A stretch of DNA of 41,323 nucleotides, taken from positions 1 through 41,323 of the IMG/VR virus record IMGVR_UViG_3300043640_000413. The stretch is one strand, 5' to 3'. This document shows, piece by piece, positions 1 through 7,072 of this stretch. Each line of letters starts with the position of its first letter. Within the stretch, counting starts at the first letter, position 1. Origin of the DNA: a virus. Under the pieces are notes generated by a model. That model had not been told where the DNA came from. It saw only the letters and a list, made by a program, of their open reading frames with translations, and ran no database searches. The position numbers and the translations under genes are program-made.

Positions 1-354
1 CTATTCCTGGTCGAACAGCTGTTTCTGGCGGCTGGCAATGTCCACCGCCTTTACGCGGCGGACGATGGCGTACACCGTCGTCAAATGAAGGCCGTGCTTG
101 CGCGCGATGTAGGCAACGTCTGCCCCGTTGTCGATGGCGGTGGCGATCAAGCGGTCCCGCTCGATGATGCGCTGAGCGGTCCAGACCGGAAGATAGAACG
201 GCAGGCCGGCGTAGGCATCGCAGATGGCGCGCACTACCCGGAGGGCGATCGCGTCCTCTTCGCCGGCCGCGACGCCCGCTTCGCGCAGCTCGTCGCTGGC
301 GATCTCGGTCCATTCGCGGATCAGCTCGGGAACACGGGCGGCCGGCTTGCCCAT
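1..354 (-). CDS. mor: Mor-family middle/late transcription activator
   Basis: A 117-residue protein of the Mor/C family, DNA-binding dimers that switch on middle or late phage promoters in Mu. The N-terminal half has the family pattern of an acidic helix followed by VVRAICDAYAGLPFYLPV. The C-terminal half is a helix-turn-helix, IARKHGLHLTTVYAIVRRV. The ATG at 354 is chosen because it overlaps the upstream gemA stop as TGATG; a longer reading from 384 has no such coupling. It is the last gene of the leftward early operon, so it would be made late in the early phase, as expected for an activator of the rightward genes. The stop codon is the first three bases of the window. Family call is firm; its target sites are inferred. 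Confidence 0.9.
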   Translation of the reverse strand: MGKPAARVPELIREWTEIASDELREAGVAAGEEDAIALRVVRAICDAYAGLPFYLPVWTAQRIIERDRLIATAIDNGADVAYIARKHGLHLTTVYAIVRRVKAVDIASRQKQLFDQE

Positions 355-824
355 CAGCGTTCGATACCCGCGCGCTCGCACCACTGCTTGAGGTGCTCGA
401 TGACCTTGCCGGCGACGGAGCGCGGCAGCAGGTTGGGATCATCCCAGCCGACCTGCTGGGGATGGTAGGTGGCGGACTGGGCGCGCACGTACGCGCGCAA
501 CGCCTTGTCGCTGCCGTCCTTGGCCTCGCCGGCCTGCGCCAGGAGCGTCCACAGGTGGCGGATCAACGCCGCCTGTGTGCCCTTGCGGTAGGCCGAGCGG
601 CGGGCGCTGGCGTGGCGTGGGTCTTTCCAGCCGCAAGCGGTCAGGTGCTTGAGCACCGCCTCGCGGCCGGCGTTGTCGAGATCCTTGGCCGAACGCACAC
701 GGGCAACGGTCCACAGCATGTCGCGGTAGGTGTCGTCGTCGAGGCCGAGCGACTGCGCGGCGATGTGGATCATCGCCAGGTGGTTGTTGCGCCCAGCCAC
801 AGGCTTGCGGGTCTGCGTTTTCAT
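354..824 (-). CDS. gemA: GemA (Mu gp16-like) regulatory protein
   Basis: A 156-residue protein of the GemA/DUF1018 family. The hallmark N-terminus is present: a basic stretch, then LAMIHIAAQSLGLDDDTYRDML. The C-terminal part has the conserved QVGWDDPNLLPRSVAGKVIEHLKQW block. In Mu, GemA modulates host gene expression and supercoiling and lies next to mor, as here. The ATG at 824 is preferred over an earlier one at 920. It has an AAGG upstream, overlaps the previous stop as ATGA, and starts with the basic leader MKTQTRK. It is coupled to mor at the other end by TGATG. Confidence 0.88.
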   Translation of the reverse strand: MKTQTRKPVAGRNNHLAMIHIAAQSLGLDDDTYRDMLWTVARVRSAKDLDNAGREAVLKHLTACGWKDPRHASARRSAYRKGTQAALIRHLWTLLAQAGEAKDGSDKALRAYVRAQSATYHPQQVGWDDPNLLPRSVAGKVIEHLKQWCERAGIER

Positions 825-1063
825 CGGCGTGCCTTGCAGTGTGCGAAGTCGCCATCGCGGCAGCGGCCGCACCGCTGGCAAGCCATGCCTGGCAGAGAAG
901 GCCGCGGTCGGTGCACCCATTCACCGGTAGGCGTGATGCCACCATCGAAGACAATCCATATCGTGAAGCACGGGAACAGGTTGATGCACAGGCGCCGGTT
1001 GTGGCGCGACCAGTGCAAGCCGATCCAGAAGCTGCTCCAGCGGACGAGGATGCCTTTCTTCAT
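821..1063 (-). CDS. Small Cys-rich phage protein (possible zinc knuckle)
   Basis: An 80-residue protein of unknown function. The N-terminal half is hydrophobic and aromatic (WIGLHWSRHNRRLCINLFPC). The C-terminus holds CQRCGRC followed by a further cysteine (HC) eleven residues from the end, which could bind a metal. It overlaps gemA by ATGA and starts with an ATGA overlap on the upstream DUF2786 gene, which supports it as a real member of the early operon. Similar short proteins occur beside gemA in other Mu-like phages as I recall, but no function is known to me. Confidence 0.65.
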   Translation of the reverse strand: MKKGILVRWSSFWIGLHWSRHNRRLCINLFPCFTIWIVFDGGITPTGEWVHRPRPSLPGMACQRCGRCRDGDFAHCKARR

Positions 1064-1743
1064 GCGTCGTGCTCCAAGCTACGCTGGCTGGTGCCGTTGA
1101 CGCCACGATGCAGCCTGGCGTTCGTGCCGGCTTCATGGCCTGCCCAGGCATCATCGTCGCGAGTCTTGCCGCGCGTGGTCAGGTCGCGGCCGGAGCTGGT
1201 GCCTGCATCGGGATAGCGCAAGCGCATTACCTCGTCGATCGCTAGACGTTTGGCATCGGCGACTTGAGCATCAGGGAACAGGTGCGCGACCGCGTTGACC
1301 CACGCCATTGCGAATACCTCACCACGGGCCTCGCGGTTACCGCGCTTGCGCACGCGCGAGATGTGCTTGAGGCGGTCGGCATCCATCTGCCGGCGCAGCA
1401 CGGTGAAGGCGAACGCAGCGATTTCGGCGGAGCCGTCGCAGCCGTAGAAGCGGATCACAGTGGAGCCGCTGTTCCAGCTCTTTTCGCGGCAGACGATCGT
1501 GCGTGCACCGAAGGCGGCCGCCGCGAGAACGGCCAGTATCAGAACACTGCGTGCTGGTTCGGCGCCGCGGGCACGGGTATTGACCTCGGCCTCGTCGACG
1601 TCCATAGCCTCGGCGTGGCTGATGCCGTGGGCGCGCATCATGGCCTGCGCCTGGCGCAGCGCGGCGGCGGCCTCGTTCGGGTTGGACGAGGCGGCGAGGC
1701 GGAGGCACGCTTTGACCTTGCGCAGGATGTGCTGGCGATCCAT
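1060..1743 (-). CDS. DUF2786 domain protein
   Basis: A 227-residue protein. The N-terminus matches the DUF2786 pattern: ILRKVKACLRLAASSNPNEAAAALRQAQAMM, here split by position as residues 5-35, a helical motif rich in NPNEA. The middle is hydrophobic and the C-terminus basic. Proteins of this family are common in Mu-like and other phages; their role is not established. The ATG at 1743 follows the rdgC stop by one base, while an in-frame upstream ATG at 1854 would lie deep inside rdgC and is rejected. It ends in an ATGA overlap with the next gene. Confidence 0.75.
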   Translation of the reverse strand: MDRQHILRKVKACLRLAASSNPNEAAAALRQAQAMMRAHGISHAEAMDVDEAEVNTRARGAEPARSVLILAVLAAAAFGARTIVCREKSWNSGSTVIRFYGCDGSAEIAAFAFTVLRRQMDADRLKHISRVRKRGNREARGEVFAMAWVNAVAHLFPDAQVADAKRLAIDEVMRLRYPDAGTSSGRDLTTRGKTRDDDAWAGHEAGTNARLHRGVNGTSQRSLEHDA

Positions 1744-1744
1744 G

Positions 1745-2662
1745 TCAGGCGTCCTGAGGCCGCGGGATGGCGAAGCGGGTTTCGAGGTGGCCCAGCAGGT
1801 CGCCCAGTTGAGCGGTGAGCAGCGCGAAGGTGGCATCGAGCTCGGCTTGGGCATCCTGCTGGCTGTCGCTCAATTGGTCGATCACCACGTCGAGGAACTT
1901 GAGCTTGCGCACCACCAAGTCTTCGCCCAGGACGAAGCTGATGCGGTTGTCGAACACCAGGCCGAGCTGGAATACCTGCTTGCCGGCGCGCAGGTGCTCC
2001 TTGACCTCTTCGCCGTCCAGGTCGGCGCCGCGGCCCTTCCAGCGGGCACCGTTGGCGGTGGCCGGATCGCGCAGTTCGCACTCGTCGCCCAGGGCAAACC
2101 CGGTCGGCAGGTTGCCGTTGGCCAGCCAGTCGGTCATCAGCACGCGAGGGCCTTCCTCCGGCGCCAGTGGCACGGCCGGGAAGCTGCCCAGCGCCTCGCG
2201 AATCTGGGTGATGGCGTTCTCGGCGGCTTTGCGGCTGCTGGTGTTGAGCACCAGCCAGCCGTTCTTCTTGTCGAGGTAGCAGGCCAGGCGCGAGCTGCGC
2301 ACGAACGCGCGCGGCAGCAGCTCGGTCAACAGGTCTTCCTTGATGCGGTTGCGCTCGCGGCCGCCGACCTTGCGGCCCTCGTCCTCGGCGATTCTCTGCA
2401 CCTTACGCTGCAGCTGGTCGTTGACCACCGAGGCCGGCAGCAATTTGTCTTCGCCGCCGACGGTCAACAGCGTGTAGTGCAGCACCGTATGGGTGAGCGG
2501 CTCATGCTCGCCACGGCCAACCGGTGGCACGAAGCCCCTGGTGAACATTTCCAGCGGGCCGACTGGGCGCAGCCGATGCTCGGCCAGCGCGTCGTCGAGG
2601 CGCTGCAGATCGGCCGCCACTTGGGGCGAAAATCGAAACAATAGGAGGTTGCGGAAGAGCAT
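1745..2662 (-). CDS. rdgC: RdgC, recombination-associated protein
   Basis: A 305-residue protein, about the same length as E. coli RdgC (303). Recognisable blocks include the N-terminal FRNLLLFR, GFVPPVGRGEHEPLTHT, KLLPASVVNDQL, LLPRAF, LVLNTSSRKAAE and the C-terminal VFDNRISFVLGEDLVVRKLKFLD, given here in pieces. RdgC forms a ring around double-stranded DNA and can inhibit RecA loading. A GGAG lies 11 bases before the ATG. A GC-rich hairpin at 2679-2700 separates it from the upstream gene, so it may have some separate control. Its place inside a phage early operon suggests protection of phage DNA or tuning of host recombination during transposition; that role is inference. Confidence 0.88.
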   Translation of the reverse strand: MLFRNLLLFRFSPQVAADLQRLDDALAEHRLRPVGPLEMFTRGFVPPVGRGEHEPLTHTVLHYTLLTVGGEDKLLPASVVNDQLQRKVQRIAEDEGRKVGGRERNRIKEDLLTELLPRAFVRSSRLACYLDKKNGWLVLNTSSRKAAENAITQIREALGSFPAVPLAPEEGPRVLMTDWLANGNLPTGFALGDECELRDPATANGARWKGRGADLDGEEVKEHLRAGKQVFQLGLVFDNRISFVLGEDLVVRKLKFLDVVIDQLSDSQQDAQAELDATFALLTAQLGDLLGHLETRFAIPRPQDA

Positions 2663-2678
2663 TGTTCATTTACTCCGT

Positions 2679-2700
2679 GATGCGCGAACGTCCGCGCGTC
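2679..2700 (-). other. GC-rich hairpin in the rdgC leader
   Basis: Eight-base arms (GATGCGCG and CGCGCGTC, one G-T pair) flank a six-base loop. It sits between the stop of the upstream gene and the rdgC ribosome binding site. There is no T-tract on the leftward side, so it is not a standard terminator. It could be an attenuator, an RNA processing site or simply a translation insulator. The core is nearly identical to the terminator at 29065-29090. Confidence 0.5.
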
Positions 2701-3086
2701 TATTCAGGGTTGTCGAGCTGGGCTTCGAGCTCGGCGATGCGGTCATGCAGGCGCTGGACCTTGGCGGACTCCACGCGGCACAGGGATTCGGGCCAGCCCA
2801 GCGCGCGCTTGATGCGGTTGCCGCCTTCGGCGGCTTGGGCGCTCTGCTCGTCGGTGGTGCCGTAGGTGGCCACCGATGTTTGCCGGCCGTCCCACGCCAG
2901 GACGATCACCTGCAGGAAGTCGTAGGCGCGCGCGATAGTCTCGGCGGCGACAATCGGCAGGCGCTCGTTGCCGGACTTCTTGGCGCAGGCGCTGCACAGG
3001 TCGAGGCTGACCCAGTAGCAGCCACCGTGGCAGGCGCGCATGTCGGTACAGCCGCAGGCGCGGCAGGTGCGGACGGGCGGGCTCAT
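2700..3086 (-). CDS. Phage protein with N-terminal zinc finger
   Basis: A 128-residue protein of unknown function. Residues 7-34 hold a cysteine pattern CRACGCTDMRACHGGCYWV followed by DLCSAC, a probable zinc site; the C-terminus is charged and helical. Such N-terminal CxxCxC modules are frequent in small early proteins of Mu-like phages. The ATG at 3086 overlaps the stop of the upstream membrane protein as ATGA; a possible earlier start at 3170 would read through that gene. Its partner or nucleic acid target is not known. Confidence 0.65.
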   Translation of the reverse strand: MSPPVRTCRACGCTDMRACHGGCYWVSLDLCSACAKKSGNERLPIVAAETIARAYDFLQVIVLAWDGRQTSVATYGTTDEQSAQAAEGGNRIKRALGWPESLCRVESAKVQRLHDRIAELEAQLDNPE

Positions 3087-3226
3087 ACGACCCCCGCCAT
3101 CGCACCGATCGCCACCGCGATCGCGCCCAGCACCAGGCTGGCCAGGAACGGCCAGGTGTCGAGCCAGCACATGCGCTCGGGTTCGCCCTGGCCGGGAGCC
3201 GGCTGGTCGTGCTCGGTGGCGGTCAT
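3083..3226 (-). CDS. 47-residue single-span membrane protein
   Basis: A very short reading frame with a polar N-terminus (MTATEHDQPAPGQGEPER) and one hydrophobic segment (WPFLASLVLGAIAVAIGAMA) reaching almost to the C-terminus. It overlaps both neighbours by ATGA (start on the upstream stop, stop on the downstream start), strong evidence that it is translated. The orientation is probably N-terminus in the cytoplasm. Function unknown; small early membrane proteins in phages can alter host envelope or block superinfection, but nothing here proves that. Confidence 0.6.
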   Translation of the reverse strand: MTATEHDQPAPGQGEPERMCWLDTWPFLASLVLGAIAVAIGAMAGVV

Positions 3227-3723
3227 GACACGGTCTCCAGCTGGCGCCGGCGGCGCTCGACGGCGGTGCGCACGGTCTTCTGGAGGTCAGGCAGCATCAA
3301 CGCGATGCGGCATTGGCCGCTGTTGAAGGTCTTCGCCGCGCGGATGCGATCGTCGGCGCTGGTGCTGTAGTACATGTCGCCGCAGTGTTCGCCGGAATAG
3401 AACGGGTTGAGCGGGCCTTCCAGCGTCGTCGTTATGGCAACCTCGAAGCCCTTGCACTCGCGCTGTTTCAGCCACAGCAGGTAGGCGATCAAGGCATCGC
3501 CAGCCGCCTGCGGTGATTCGGCCTCGGGAATGCCGGATACCAGTAGTTGCACCTCTTCCACCGCGCTGGTGAGCACGCGCTTGCCGTGGCGGGCGGTGGC
3601 GATGATGGATTGCCGCACGGTGTCGGTATCCCCGCGGGCGATCTCGATGGCGCCATCCGGCACCTTCGATCCGAACTCGATCAGGCCGTTGGCCCAGCAG
3701 TAGGCGATCAGTTGCTTCTTCAT
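3223..3723 (-). CDS. Conserved phage early protein, unknown function
   Basis: A 166-residue soluble protein. It begins MKKQLIAYCWANGLIEFG and has a repeated-looking VPDGAIEIARG / VSGIPEAESPQAAGDAL layout that I recognise from early regions of Pseudomonas and Xanthomonas transposable phages, where it is annotated only as hypothetical. The C-terminal 45 residues are strongly basic (VRTAVERRRRQ), so nucleic-acid contact is possible. It is coupled by ATGA to the Gam-like gene upstream and to the small membrane protein downstream. Confidence 0.65.
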   Translation of the reverse strand: MKKQLIAYCWANGLIEFGSKVPDGAIEIARGDTDTVRQSIIATARHGKRVLTSAVEEVQLLVSGIPEAESPQAAGDALIAYLLWLKQRECKGFEVAITTTLEGPLNPFYSGEHCGDMYYSTSADDRIRAAKTFNSGQCRIALMLPDLQKTVRTAVERRRRQLETVS

Positions 3724-4241
3724 GCCGTCACCGCCTCAACGTCGTCGTCATTGATCAGCGCGGCGATCAGCTTGTCCAGCTCGCCGTCGACGGGCTTGAG
3801 TACCACGGCGTCGACGTCGTCTGCGATGCGAACGCCCAGGCGCTTGAGGTCGCTGGCCGGCAGGTTGCCGAGGGCGGCGGCGACGGGCTTCTCGGTGACT
3901 TTGACCAGGGCGTCGAACTGGTCGGGGAAGTGCTTGCGGATCAGCTTGACGACGGTGTCGATATCGCCGAGCTCCAGCTTGCCGCGCTGTTTCATGTAGC
4001 CGACCTTGATGCCGTGAAGCACGCGGGTCTTGGGCGAGCGAAATTCGCCCTGGCTGGTCTCGATCGCCTCCTTCAGATCACCGTGGGCGGCGGTGAAGCG
4101 GGCCAGGGAATTCTTGATGCCCTGCAGGCGGCGGCGCTTGGCGGTTTCCTGCTCGTCGCGCAGATCCTGCAGGCGGCTGGCGAGTTCGTCGCGGGCACCG
4201 GCGAAGACCTTGGCGCGCTGTTCGATGTCTTGCATTTGCAT
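3720..4241 (-). CDS. Coiled-coil protein, possible Gam-like nuclease inhibitor
   Basis: A 173-residue protein with a long N-terminal coiled coil (residues about 5-60, rich in Q, R, E) and a compact C-terminal part with SPKTRVLHGIKVGYMKQRGK and KRLGVRIADDVDAVVLKPVD. Mu Gam, which coats DNA ends and blocks host exonucleases, has the same coiled-coil-then-globular layout and a similar place in the early operon. The typical Gam block WRxRPPSV is not seen, so this may be an analogue rather than a homologue. The ATG at 4241 has a GAGGA upstream and is preferred to one at 4280 inside the neighbour. Confidence 0.5.
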   Translation of the reverse strand: MQMQDIEQRAKVFAGARDELASRLQDLRDEQETAKRRRLQGIKNSLARFTAAHGDLKEAIETSQGEFRSPKTRVLHGIKVGYMKQRGKLELGDIDTVVKLIRKHFPDQFDALVKVTEKPVAAALGNLPASDLKRLGVRIADDVDAVVLKPVDGELDKLIAALINDDDVEAVTA

Positions 4242-4246
4242 GGTGG

Positions 4247-4456
4247 TCAGTCCTCGTACTTGGTGCCGCAGAATGGGCAATGGGTGGCGACGGCGATGGG
4301 CTGCTGCCGGCGCACGGTGGGGTCGGTGAATTCGATGCGCACCAGCACGCGCGGCGCGGCGTTGCGGCCGCGCTCGTCGCGCGGCGACATGGTCTTGAGC
4401 TGGGTGCCGCCGATGCGCAGCTGGCGGTTGACGTTGGCGACGCAGGTGCAGGTCAT
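4247..4456 (-). CDS. Small zinc-ribbon phage protein
   Basis: A 69-residue protein with two cysteine pairs: CTC near the N-terminus (residues 3-5) and CPFCGTKY near the C-terminus. The spacing fits a zinc-ribbon closed from both ends. The middle is basic (SPRDERGRNAAPRVLVRIEF). It may bind nucleic acid or serve as a protein adaptor. It overlaps the upstream GTG-started gene by ATGA and stops 5 bases before the next start. Function unknown. Confidence 0.65.
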   Translation of the reverse strand: MTCTCVANVNRQLRIGGTQLKTMSPRDERGRNAAPRVLVRIEFTDPTVRRQQPIAVATHCPFCGTKYED

Positions 4457-4629
4457 GCCAGCACCTCGCCGAAAGCGCGACCTGACCAGTAGGCGGCGAG
4501 GGCGCGATGTGCGTCCGCAGCGCTGCTGTCGCAGTGCATCACAGCATCGTCCGCGCGCACCAGGGAGTTGACGCAGAGCCGCGCGAAGTCGGCGATGCGG
4601 CGCTTTTGCAGTGCGGTGCGCTTACTCAC
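4453..4629 (-). CDS. 58-residue phage protein, GTG start
   Basis: A short frame that starts with GTG at 4629, overlapping the upstream stop as GTGA, and ends as ATGA on the zinc-ribbon gene. The protein begins MSKRTALQKRRIADFARL and is mostly helical and basic at its N-terminus. It fills what would otherwise be a gap in an operon with no gaps, and the stop/start overlaps on both sides support it. No family recognised. Confidence 0.6.
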   Translation of the reverse strand: MSKRTALQKRRIADFARLCVNSLVRADDAVMHCDSSAADAHRALAAYWSGRAFGEVLA

Positions 4630-4970
4630 GACGGCAACCTCCCCTGCCCAATCAGGTCCGGAATCGACACGCGCTTCATCGCGCTTTCCTGCCCCAGGCT
4701 GGACATGGCGCGCGCGTGCAGGAACGCGCAGGTTTCCTCCATTTCCTCGCTGTTGGCTGCCAGGAAGTAGCCATCACGCGGGTGGGCGCAGACGTGATGG
4801 CCGAGCATGCGCAGTTCGACCACCAGGGTGCGCAGGTGGCGCTCGTCGCCGCTGGTGGGGTGACTGCCCAGGACTTCGCGGCAGAGCGCGGTGGCGGTAA
4901 CGCCGTAGCGGCGACCGATGTGACTGCGCAAGGCGATCAACAGCGTGTCGTGGGTCAAATCCTTATTCAT
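4626..4970 (-). CDS. Winged-helix-like phage protein
   Basis: A 114-residue protein. Residues about 7-75 look like a winged helix: GRRYGVTATALCREVLG, then RHLRTLVVELRMLGHHVCAHPRDGYFLA, in which the last part reads as the wing. The C-terminus is helical with EEMEETCAFLHARAMSSL. Proteins with this layout recur in Mu-like early regions as hypothetical proteins. It probably binds DNA or another early protein. It overlaps the upstream gene by 8 bases. Confidence 0.65.
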   Translation of the reverse strand: MNKDLTHDTLLIALRSHIGRRYGVTATALCREVLGSHPTSGDERHLRTLVVELRMLGHHVCAHPRDGYFLAANSEEMEETCAFLHARAMSSLGQESAMKRVSIPDLIGQGRLPS

Positions 4971-5562
4971 CGCGGGGCTCCGGTTCGTGACCGTTGAGGG
5001 CTTCGGCGGATATATCGATGGCCGCCAGACGCAGCTCGGCGGTGGTGCGGTCGATCAATCGGTGCTGGTAGTCGCCCTGGATCTGGGCGAGCCGGCTGAG
5101 GCGCTCGATGCGATCGTTGGCGGCGTTGCGGTGCTGGCCCTTCTGGCGGGTGACTTCCACCGCCTGCTCGGCCTTGGCGGCGCCGCGATCAGCGGCGGCG
5201 AAGACGATCTCCAGCAGGTAGCCGTGCGACTTGAGCGGAAGCTGCAGCCGGTCGCTGTTGCGCAGCTCCACCATCTGTTCCAGCGCGGCGCGCCACAGGT
5301 CGAGCGCCGCCTGGCGCGCGTTGCCGTTGCGCACGACGGTGCCGGCATCGAGCATCGGCACCAGCTCGGCCATGATCTTGTCGGCACGGTCGTGTGCCAG
5401 CGCGCGGCCCTTGGCGCGAAACATGCCCAGGTACTGCGCCCACAGGCCGGCGAGCGGCGCCGGCATGTGCAGCGCGCGCAGCAGTGCACCGCGGGAGGCG
5501 TCCATCTGCAGGGCGACCTCCAGGCTGAACATGGCGCAGCAGCTGGGGCAAGTTACGCGCAT
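4963..5562 (-). CDS. Conserved phage protein with N-terminal CxxC finger
   Basis: A 199-residue protein starting MRVTCPSCCAMFSLEVALQ, so a half zinc site lies at residues 5-9. The rest is helical, with a region (about 110-160) rich in K, A, E and Q suggesting a coiled coil. The start at 5562 follows an excellent GGAGG ribosome site, and a longer frame from 5826 is rejected. The same protein type is common in transposable phages of Pseudomonas and relatives, always without assigned function. Confidence 0.7.
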   Translation of the reverse strand: MRVTCPSCCAMFSLEVALQMDASRGALLRALHMPAPLAGLWAQYLGMFRAKGRALAHDRADKIMAELVPMLDAGTVVRNGNARQAALDLWRAALEQMVELRNSDRLQLPLKSHGYLLEIVFAAADRGAAKAEQAVEVTRQKGQHRNAANDRIERLSRLAQIQGDYQHRLIDRTTAELRLAAIDISAEALNGHEPEPRDE

Positions 5563-5564
5563 GC

Positions 5565-5861
5565 TTACCTCCGGCTCGGCAGGGGCGCGTCGGCGCGGTT
5601 GCGGCGGCGGCTGCCGTGCCACAGCTTCTGGACCAGCACCTGACCGCGCAGGCGCAGCGACTGTTCCGCGCGACGTTCGAGCTTGTGCTGCCTGGGCTCG
5701 GCCAGCTGGCGCGCATGCGCGTCCATGCGGTCGACGCGGGCCAGCATCTGGTGCGGGTACGCCAGGAAGGACTCCAGCGAAATGCCGCGCTGGCGCACCC
5801 GGCGCGCCACGTAGATATCCGACCAATGGTTCAATGTTTCATCGGGATAGCGGTGCGTCAT
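5565..5861 (-). CDS. Small basic phage protein
   Basis: A 98-residue protein, MTHRYPDETLNHWSDIYVAR at the start, strongly basic in its second half (KLERRAEQSLRLRGQ, SRRRNRADAPLPSRR). Its stop lies two bases before the next start, and its start lies within the end of the upstream helix-turn-helix gene (23-base overlap). The WSDIYVARRVRQRGISLESFLAYP block resembles small early proteins of other Mu-like phages. Function unknown. Confidence 0.6.
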   Translation of the reverse strand: MTHRYPDETLNHWSDIYVARRVRQRGISLESFLAYPHQMLARVDRMDAHARQLAEPRQHKLERRAEQSLRLRGQVLVQKLWHGSRRRNRADAPLPSRR

Positions 5862-6081
5862 GACGTGCGCTCCTGGAAGGGGTGGCGATGCCTTGAACGG
5901 CGAGCCAAGCTGCGCGCCAGCGGTAGGCGGTGGGTCGGCTCACATTGAATTGCTCACAGATCTGTTGAGCGGTGGGAACGGTGCGGAGTTGGGTAGCCCA
6001 TTGAACAAAGCGCAGCGCCAGCTCGAAGGTGCTGGCGATGCCAGCAACGTGCGGCTGCAATTGCGCGTAAATCTTGGTCAC
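5839..6081 (-). CDS. Helix-turn-helix protein, GTG start
   Basis: An 80-residue protein with a clear helix-turn-helix, TAQQICEQFNVSRPTAYRWR (residues about 38-57), of the type used to position invertase- and transposase-like proteins on DNA. The start is GTG, overlapping the upstream stop as GTGA. It probably binds DNA as a small regulator or accessory factor. The target is unknown. Confidence 0.65.
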   Translation of the reverse strand: MTKIYAQLQPHVAGIASTFELALRFVQWATQLRTVPTAQQICEQFNVSRPTAYRWRAAWLAVQGIATPSRSARHDAPLSR

Positions 6082-6305
6082 GCGGGCACTACAGCGCCGC
6101 GAATCAGCGCCTTCGCCAGCGCCCGTGCCTGCACGCTGGTAATCGCGTTGAAGCGGTCATCGATGCGATCGCCGATTGACCAGGTGGTGATGCCCGCGGC
6201 CTCGCAGTACGGCAGCAGCTCGTCGGTGACGTGCAGCGAGCTGATCTCCAGATCGATCAGCAAGCAGCGCACGTGCAGGCGCTGGTAGGAGGTGGGCGTG
6301 GACAT
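6078..6305 (-). CDS. Small phage protein, unknown function
   Basis: A 75-residue protein starting MSTPTSYQRLHVRCLLIDLE and ending in IRGAVVPA. The ATG at 6305 overlaps the upstream stop as TGATG and has a GGGAGG eight bases ahead, a strong ribosome site. The alternate GTG at 6308 is less likely. The C-terminal half (RFNAITSVQARALAKALI) is helical. No family recognised. Confidence 0.6.
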   Translation of the reverse strand: MSTPTSYQRLHVRCLLIDLEISSLHVTDELLPYCEAAGITTWSIGDRIDDRFNAITSVQARALAKALIRGAVVPA

Positions 6306-7072
6306 CACATCCTCCCTTGAGCGACGAATCGCTCCAGCGCAGCCTTTGCGGACTGCTCTGAATCACGGAGCGCCCGATAGATCACCGGATCCGCCACCGA
6401 ATACAAATAAACATCGAGCGCGTCAGCGGCCGTGGAGTGGCTGAATTCCAGCGCCTTCAACGTCTTCTGCGCAGACTCCGCAGCGGCGAGGAAATCGCGG
6501 GGTTGTGGTGCTTCGCCATTTCGGCCCGTTGTCTTCGCAGGTTTTTTGGTCGCAGCGGCTTTGGGTGCCGCAACGATGATCGCTTCACCAACTGGCTTGG
6601 AACCTTCGGCGGGAACGCTCCACAGCGAGACGTTTCCACGCATGGTTCGGTCGACCCGACCATCGCTGCGCATGAGGTAGAGGTTGTTGGCGATCTGCGT
6701 CTTTGACAGATCAGGGAGCAACGGCACCAGATCGTCGACCGATAGCGGTGCACGCCCATGCATGACCGCAAGCACGGACGATGCAATGCCGCTATTCAGT
6801 TTCGGTGCGGCCACTCCTGTGACCTGGTTCGCAGGCGCGATCGCCGGCTCTTTCGCCTGCAAATTCTTCTGGGGGGCCGACATGTAATACCGGGGGTGTC
6901 CGTCCGCGCATTCCTCCCGATTGATGCGGGCCTGGTTCCACAGCTTCTTCAACAGGCTGCCTATGGAGTCGACGTTCGCGCTGTTGCCACAGACGCTAGC
7001 GATCTCGGCCTGTGTTTGCGACGTCAAGGCGTTCGTGAGGAATTCGATGATGTTGGTCTGGAGGTCGGCCAT
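6305..7072 (-). CDS. Phage protein with two winged-helix-like units
   Basis: A 255-residue protein directly after the ATPase gene. Residues 1-70 (LTSQTQAEIASVCGNSANVDSIGSLL, in two parts, then RYYMSAPQ) and residues 95-155 (MHGRAPLSVDDLVPLLPDLS then GRVDRT) each look like a winged-helix fold with a final strand. A Pro/Ala/Lys linker joins them to a helical C-terminus. It may help the transposase-ATPase complex or control transcription; this is inference. Codon use is slightly less GC-rich than its neighbours. It is coupled to the ATPase gene by TGATG. Confidence 0.6.
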   Translation of the reverse strand: MADLQTNIIEFLTNALTSQTQAEIASVCGNSANVDSIGSLLKKLWNQARINREECADGHPRYYMSAPQKNLQAKEPAIAPANQVTGVAAPKLNSGIASSVLAVMHGRAPLSVDDLVPLLPDLSKTQIANNLYLMRSDGRVDRTMRGNVSLWSVPAEGSKPVGEAIIVAAPKAAATKKPAKTTGRNGEAPQPRDFLAAAESAQKTLKALEFSHSTAADALDVYLYSVADPVIYRALRDSEQSAKAALERFVAQGRM

